Shown here: positions 7,214 through 10,596 of the stretch, in pieces
Layout of the letters: each line of letters opens with the position of its first letter
Position numbering within the stretch: the first letter of the stretch is position 1
Origin: Thermoflexales bacterium
GTDB lineage: Bacteria; Chloroflexota; Anaerolineae; Fen-1058
Assembly: GCA_030834835.1 (NCBI GenBank)
Contig: JAUQXD010000651.1
Coordinates: forward strand, 1-10,596
Direction: 5' to 3'
Length of the DNA: 10,596 nt
Made by a program: the position numbers and the translations under genes
The notes under the pieces: generated by a model
What the model was told of the DNA's origin: nothing
The model's database searches: none
What the model saw: only the letters and a program-made list of their open reading frames with translations

Positions 7214-8503
7214 ATGACTGAAAATCTGCACCAGCGTCTCCTCATCCCCGATAGCAACCTGGCCGCCATCAACGCGCTGCTGCTCAATCCCGATTCGCGC
7301 GTGATTGAAGCGCTGTTGAAAGTGGTCGAGAAATACGGCACGCCGGACGAGATCAACTGGCAGGCCGCCGAGGCGCGCAAACTGCCCAACCTGATGAAGC
7401 GGCTGGAAGCGATCAATTCGCCGTACATCGCCGACCTCGAATGGCTGATCGATCAACGCGACAAAGGCGCGTTCATCAGCGAAGCCGACTATCGCCGCAA
7501 AGTGCTGGGAAACAAGGCCGATGCGACGACCTTCGCCGACGACTTCGCGGTGACGCTGGAAGTCAGCGCGGCGCAATACTTCCCGTGGCTGATCAGTGAA
7601 GCGAAGCAGGCCATCGCCAAACAAGAATTGATGCCCGGCCGCTTCATCCGCGTGCGCAACATGAAAGAGTCCGAAGCAGATCAGGGCGACATGCTGGCTT
7701 TTGCCGCCGCGATGCAGATCATGGGCGCGACGTATGTGGAAACACTGGACACCAAAGGCACCGATGGGTCCAATATCCACCTCAACGGCCCGGCGACCAT
7801 CACCGGCTACTTCACCGGCATCGGCTCGCCCAATGATTATCCGCTCAAGTGGGCGGACGAATTCCTGTATTACTATACCAAATACGGCACGCGGCAGGTG
7901 CTCAACACCAATCCCGGCACGGTGCTCGTCGGCTACTTGCTCTACAAACTCGGCATCGACAACGAGTTCAAGATTTCGGTCTTCATGGGCAACGACAACC
8001 CGTATGCGGTACTGTGGACGTTGATCGGCGCGAAGTTGTTCTCGCGGCCCGATGGGACCACGCCCCTCATCGGCTTCAACTTCAGCAACTCGGTCAACAA
8101 CGAAACGATCGAACTGTGTGCCGAAGCGCGGGGCGAACTCGACTTCGAGAAGGTCGTGCGTTTCGAGCATCACATCACCGAGACGTGGAAATCGATCGTG
8201 CGGCAGCCGTATTTGCGCCGCGATGAATTGATCGAACTGGCCGATCACGTCGCCAACATCTCCGCCAAGCACGAAGGCGGCGACCCCGACGTAGAGCCAA
8301 CGCTCGATCATCCGTCTGACATCCTGGACTACTTCCGCGCGAAAGAAGAAGTGCTCGCCAGCGGTGAAATGCGGTTGCTGGAGCGCAACTATCTGGAGAA
8401 GCACAATGCGCTCAATCGCACGGCCTGGGCGTTGACCGAGCACGGCCTCAGTTTCGCCGCCGCGAAGAACTTGCATCATGTGGCGACGCCTGTGCCGGCC
8501 TAG
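7214..8503 (+). CDS. Unrecognised 429-residue soluble protein between panB and the fumarase subunits
   Basis: I do not recognise this protein. It has no signal peptide or membrane helix and reads as a globular cytosolic alpha/beta protein. Segments that look conserved and possibly active-site-like are GRFIRVRNMKESEADQGDM (about 142-160), ETLDTKGTDGSNIHLNGP (about 176-193), VLNTNPGTVLVGYLLYKLGI, FMGNDNPYAVLW and IGFNFSNSVNNETIELC. The pattern of hydrophobic strands ending in polar N/D/G turns would suit a TIM-barrel enzyme, but that is a guess. The ATG at 7214 follows AGGGAG (7201-7206) at 7 nt. Codon use and GC resemble the neighbours, so recent transfer is not suggested. Its place in a co-oriented run with PanB-like and fumarase genes suggests a metabolic enzyme acting on small oxo- or dicarboxylic acids. 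Confidence 0.85.
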   Translation: MTENLHQRLLIPDSNLAAINALLLNPDSRVIEALLKVVEKYGTPDEINWQAAEARKLPNLMKRLEAINSPYIADLEWLIDQRDKGAFISEADYRRKVLGNKADATTFADDFAVTLEVSAAQYFPWLISEAKQAIAKQELMPGRFIRVRNMKESEADQGDMLAFAAAMQIMGATYVETLDTKGTDGSNIHLNGPATITGYFTGIGSPNDYPLKWADEFLYYYTKYGTRQVLNTNPGTVLVGYLLYKLGIDNEFKISVFMGNDNPYAVLWTLIGAKLFSRPDGTTPLIGFNFSNSVNNETIELCAEARGELDFEKVVRFEHHITETWKSIVRQPYLRRDELIELADHVANISAKHEGGDPDVEPTLDHPSDILDYFRAKEEVLASGEMRLLERNYLEKHNALNRTAWALTEHGLSFAAAKNLHHVATPVPA

Positions 8504-8516
8504 TTGGTTAATCTAA

Positions 8517-8581
8517 CGTGATGCGTGGTGCGTGTTTCGTGATGTTGATTTCCAGACACGTACCACGTAACACGCAACACG
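8517..8581. repeat. Period-7 iterated-word inverted repeat (CGTGATG / CGCAACA type)
   Basis: CGTG recurs at 8517, 8524, 8531 and 8538, and CACG at 8557, 8564, 8571 and 8578: four copies each side, always 7 bp apart. Arms 8517-8541 and 8557-8581 pair at 20 of 25 positions around a 15-nt loop. The right arm ends only 2 nt before the AGAGGAG ribosome binding site (8584-8590) of the fumarase alpha gene. The folded RNA could therefore influence access to that site. Confidence 0.88.
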
Positions 8582-8596
8582 AAAGAGGAGAACAAT

Positions 8597-9469
8597 ATGC
8601 GTGATCTCACTCAAGACTTTGTGGAATTGATTCGCCGCGCTTCAACCGACCTGTCACCCGATGTGCAGCAGTCGTTGGAAAAGGCGCGGGATGTCGAGGA
8701 GAAAGGCTCGGCGGCGCAGAGCGCGCTGATCACCATCCTCGACAACGTCGAACTGTCGCGCCAGAACTCCACGCCGATCTGTCAGGATACGGGCACACCG
8801 ATTTTCTATGTGCACTATCCCGAAGGCTGGAGTACGCGCAAACTGCGCGAGCAAATTCGCGCGGCCATCGTCGAAGCGACGAAGAAATCGTATCTGCGGC
8901 CCAACGCCGTGGATGCCATCACCGACAAGAACACCGGCAACAACCTGGGCGATGACGCCTTCCCGACGATCCACTTTGAAGAGGTCGAGGGCGACACGTT
9001 GACCGCCGATTACCTGATGAAGGGCGGCGGCTGCGAGAACGTCGGCGCGCAATACTCGCTGCCGAATTCGCAGTTGGGCGCAGGCCGCGATCTGGCGGGT
9101 GTGCGCAAGGTCGTCCTCGATGCGGTGCAGAAGGCGCAGGGGCAGGGCTGCGCGCCCGGCATCCTCGGCGTCGCCATCGGCGGCGATCGCGGCTCGTCGT
9201 ACTATCGATCGAAAGAAGTGCTGTTCCGCAAGATGGACGACACCAACCCCGATCCCGAACTGGCGAGGCTGGAAGATCGGCTTACCGACGAAGCCAATCA
9301 AATGGGCATCGGCCCGATGGGCTTTGGCGGCAAGACCACCGTCCTGGGGACGAAGATGACGGGCATGCACCGTCTGCCCGCGTCGTATTTCGTGTCCGTG
9401 TCATACATGTGCTGGGCGCATCGCCGCCGCCGCCTGATTGTCCGCGGTGAGGAAGTCAGTTACGAGTAA
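8597..9469 (+). CDS. Fumarate hydratase class I, alpha subunit (two-subunit type)
   Basis: A 290-residue alpha (N-terminal-type) subunit of the oxygen-sensitive [4Fe-4S] hydro-lyase family, which interconverts fumarate and L-malate. Close relatives act on L-tartrate or mesaconate. Three cysteines in family positions can bind the cluster: C62 in PICQDTG, C146 in GGGCEN and C185 in GCAPGILGVAIGGDR. Further family segments are MGIGPMGFGGKTTVLGTKM and the C-terminal SYMCWAHRRRR. Length is usual for a split alpha subunit. AGAGGAG lies 6 nt before the ATG. The beta subunit gene follows after a 64-nt spacer filled by an iterated hairpin, so the two are probably co-transcribed. Sequence alone does not separate fumarase from tartrate dehydratase or mesaconase. 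Fumarase in the TCA cycle is the default. Confidence 0.93.
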   Translation: MRDLTQDFVELIRRASTDLSPDVQQSLEKARDVEEKGSAAQSALITILDNVELSRQNSTPICQDTGTPIFYVHYPEGWSTRKLREQIRAAIVEATKKSYLRPNAVDAITDKNTGNNLGDDAFPTIHFEEVEGDTLTADYLMKGGGCENVGAQYSLPNSQLGAGRDLAGVRKVVLDAVQKAQGQGCAPGILGVAIGGDRGSSYYRSKEVLFRKMDDTNPDPELARLEDRLTDEANQMGIGPMGFGGKTTVLGTKMTGMHRLPASYFVSVSYMCWAHRRRRLIVRGEEVSYE

Positions 9470-9477
9470 CGATCATT

Positions 9478-9520
9478 TCACGCACCACGCATGACGTGTC
9501 GCGTGTTTCGTGTTGCGTGA
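9478..9520. repeat. Period-7 iterated-word inverted repeat between fumarase subunit genes (CACG / CGTG)
   Basis: CACG occurs at 9479 and 9486, with a GACG relative at 9493. CGTG occurs at 9495, 9502, 9509 and 9516, again on a strict 7-bp period. Arms 9478-9496 and 9502-9520 pair at 15 of 19 positions around a 5-nt loop. The words are the same family as those at 8517-8581, but the order of arms is reversed (CACG first). The right arm touches the GAGGAG ribosome binding site (9521-9526) of the beta subunit gene. Confidence 0.83.
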
Positions 9521-9533
9521 GAGGAGACATCTT

Positions 9534-10160
9534 ATGAAGAATTTGACTATGCCAATTAGCAACGAAGCCATCCTCGATCTGAAAGTCGGCGATCCCGTCA
9601 GCCTGAACGGCGTGATGATCACCGCGCGCGATGCAGCGCACAAGTGGATGATTGAAACGCTGGTGAAGAAGACGCGCCCGTTCCAGGATGATGATGCTGA
9701 AGTGTACGCGGCCATCAAGCAGCTGTTGAACGGCGGCGGCATCTATCACTGCGGGCCGGTGGTGGCCGGGTTGGATACGAAGGACTATCGGTTTGTGGCG
9801 GCGGGTCCCACCACCAGCATACGCGAAGAACCCTATCAGGCTGACGTGATGCGCCACTTCAACGTCAAGGTCGTCATCGGCAAGGGCGGCATGGGGCCGA
9901 AGACGCTGAAGGGCTGCGAAGAAACACCAGGCGTGTATCTGCACGCCATCGGCGGCGCGGCGTCCCTCATCGCGCAGACCGTCGTCAAAGTGCAGGGCGT
10001 GCACAAGCTGCAATTCGGCGTGCCGGAAGCGATGTGGGTCATCGAAGTGAAGGACTTCCCCGCCGTGGTCACAATGGACGCGCACGGCGACAGCCTGCAC
10101 GCCGTGATCGCGCAAAGCAGCAAAGCCGAATTTGAGCGGTTGTTGGCTTTGCCATTGTAG
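9534..10160 (+). CDS. Fumarate hydratase class I, beta subunit (two-subunit type)
   Basis: A 208-residue beta (C-terminal-type) subunit that completes the class I fumarase or related hydro-lyase with the preceding gene. Family segments visible are GDPVSLNGVMITARDAAHK near residues 21-39, GPVVAG, AAGPTTSIREE, VVIGKGGMG, VYLHAIGGAA, FGVPEAMWV and DFPAVVTMDAHGDSLH. In this family the beta subunit contributes substrate-binding residues around the GPTTS and GKGGMG loops. I chose ATG 9534 because GAGGAG (9521-9526) sits 7 nt upstream. An upstream in-frame GTG at 9510 lies inside the iterated hairpin and has no ribosome binding site. Length is normal for split beta subunits. The fixed alpha-beta order is typical of archaeal and anaerobic bacterial genomes. 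Confidence 0.93.
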   Translation: MKNLTMPISNEAILDLKVGDPVSLNGVMITARDAAHKWMIETLVKKTRPFQDDDAEVYAAIKQLLNGGGIYHCGPVVAGLDTKDYRFVAAGPTTSIREEPYQADVMRHFNVKVVIGKGGMGPKTLKGCEETPGVYLHAIGGAASLIAQTVVKVQGVHKLQFGVPEAMWVIEVKDFPAVVTMDAHGDSLHAVIAQSSKAEFERLLALPL

Positions 10161-10171
10161 AAAAACTCTCG

Positions 10172-10229
10172 ACCACGAAGAACACGAAGGGCACGAAGAA
10201 TCTTAGTGGTTCTTCGTGCTCTTCGTGGT
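10172..10229. repeat. Period-9 iterated-word inverted repeat (CACGAAG / CTTCGTG)
   Basis: CACGAAG occurs at 10174, 10183 and 10192, exactly 9 bp apart. Its complement CTTCGTG occurs at 10212 and 10221 (9 bp apart), with a degenerate copy CTTAGTG at 10202. Arms 10172-10191 and 10210-10229 pair at 17 of 20 positions. The element lies between the fumarase beta stop and the AAGGAG ribosome binding site (10232-10237) of the last gene. From memory, CACGAAG-type intergenic repeats occur in several environmental bacterial lineages. Confidence 0.86.
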
Positions 10230-10242
10230 AGAAGGAGTTGAT

Positions 10243-10596
10243 ATGGCTCATTTAGCAGCGAAAGACGGTTATCATGAATTAGTTGATCGATTGAATCGCG
10301 CTCCACAGGGCGCACCGGCCACTGAGCGACTATTCCAGATTCTGGCACTGCTGTTTAGTGAGCGCGAGGCGCAGCTGGTGTCGCAACTGCCCATGAAGCC
10401 GTTCACGGCGAAGAAGGCCGCGCAGATTTGGAAAATCAGTGAAACTGAGGCTCGCCGGACGCTGGAAGGACTGGCCTCGCGCGCGATTTTGCTGGACGCC
10501 GAGCAGCACGGTGAGATGGTCTACGTGCTGCCGCCGCCCATGGCGGGCTTCTTCGAATTCTCGTTGATGCGGGTGCGTGACGACATCGATCAGAAG
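10243..10596 (+). CDS. N-terminal part of a probable 4Fe-4S ferredoxin-type protein with a winged-helix domain (cut by window end)
   Basis: The reading frame stays open for 118 codons to the window edge. ATG 10243 is preceded by AAGGAG (10232-10237) with a 5-nt gap. The N-terminal residues (YHELVDRLNRAPQGAPATERLF) lead into a helix-rich, winged-helix-like segment (about residues 30-95: TAKKAAQIWKISETEARRTLEGLASRAILL). Then comes LPPPMAGFFEFSLMRVRDDID. From memory, this layout, including the LPPPMAGFFEFSLMR segment, opens a group of anaerobe proteins annotated as 4Fe-4S binding, with ferredoxin domains further downstream. No cysteine cluster is visible because that part lies outside the window. 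The downstream half would settle whether it is an electron carrier or a regulator. Co-orientation with the fumarase genes suggests a possible functional tie. Confidence 0.72.
   Translation, partial: MAHLAAKDGYHELVDRLNRAPQGAPATERLFQILALLFSEREAQLVSQLPMKPFTAKKAAQIWKISETEARRTLEGLASRAILLDAEQHGEMVYVLPPPMAGFFEFSLMRVRDDIDQK

Noticed and set aside
9422..9436. Stretch CGCCGCCGCCTGAT in the fumarase alpha gene that also occurs at the very start of the window
   Set aside because: It is a GC-rich run encoding arginines in the family tail; a 14-bp match of this composition is expected by chance and does not indicate a duplication.
6144..10229. Iterated repeats as CRISPR arrays
   Set aside because: The units are 7-9 bp with no unique spacers, the arrays turn into inverted copies, and there are no cas genes.

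Overview
The window is a GC-rich stretch of bacterial genome with every recognisable gene on the + strand. It most likely comes from an Anaerolineae-like member of the Chloroflexota. The reasons are two exported proteins ending in the short tail VYLPxxxR, a choice-of-anchor Q type beta-helix protein, a soluble TPR-histidine kinase, and intergenic spacers filled with short iterated palindromic words. The lineage is inferred from these family habits, as there is no rRNA or marker gene here.

Layout. Positions 1-152 hold the end of an unseen upstream region and a perfect 12-bp inverted repeat (40-73). Positions 153-3204 encode two secreted surface-type proteins: one with Ig-like/PKD-like modules and one with a right-handed parallel beta-helix. 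Positions 3216-5105 encode a cytosolic TPR sensor histidine kinase, only 11 nt after the beta-helix gene. Positions 5201-6139 encode a family 2 polyphosphate kinase (PPK2) with a His/Lys/Asp-rich N-terminal tail. Positions 6280-10160 hold a metabolic cluster: a PanB-family ketopantoate hydroxymethyltransferase, a 429-residue protein I do not recognise, and the alpha and beta subunits of a two-subunit class I fumarase-type hydratase. From 10243 the window runs into the N-terminal winged-helix part of what looks like a 4Fe-4S ferredoxin-type protein, cut by the window edge.

How the genes fit together. The first three genes could form a cell-surface/sensing group. The fumarase subunits make one enzyme of the TCA cycle or of a related C4/C5 dicarboxylate route. 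The PanB-like enzyme and the unknown protein sit directly upstream with the same orientation and similar spacing, so they may share that pathway, but no panC or panD is present to support a plain pantothenate operon.

The most striking signal is non-coding. Each of the five consecutive gaps from 6140 to 10242 is almost exactly filled by a hairpin built from a short word repeated at a fixed period: 8 bp in one gap, 7 bp in three and 9 bp in one. The words differ between gaps, and in each case the element lies between the upstream stop codon and the downstream ribosome binding site. The three larger gaps before 5201 lack such elements.
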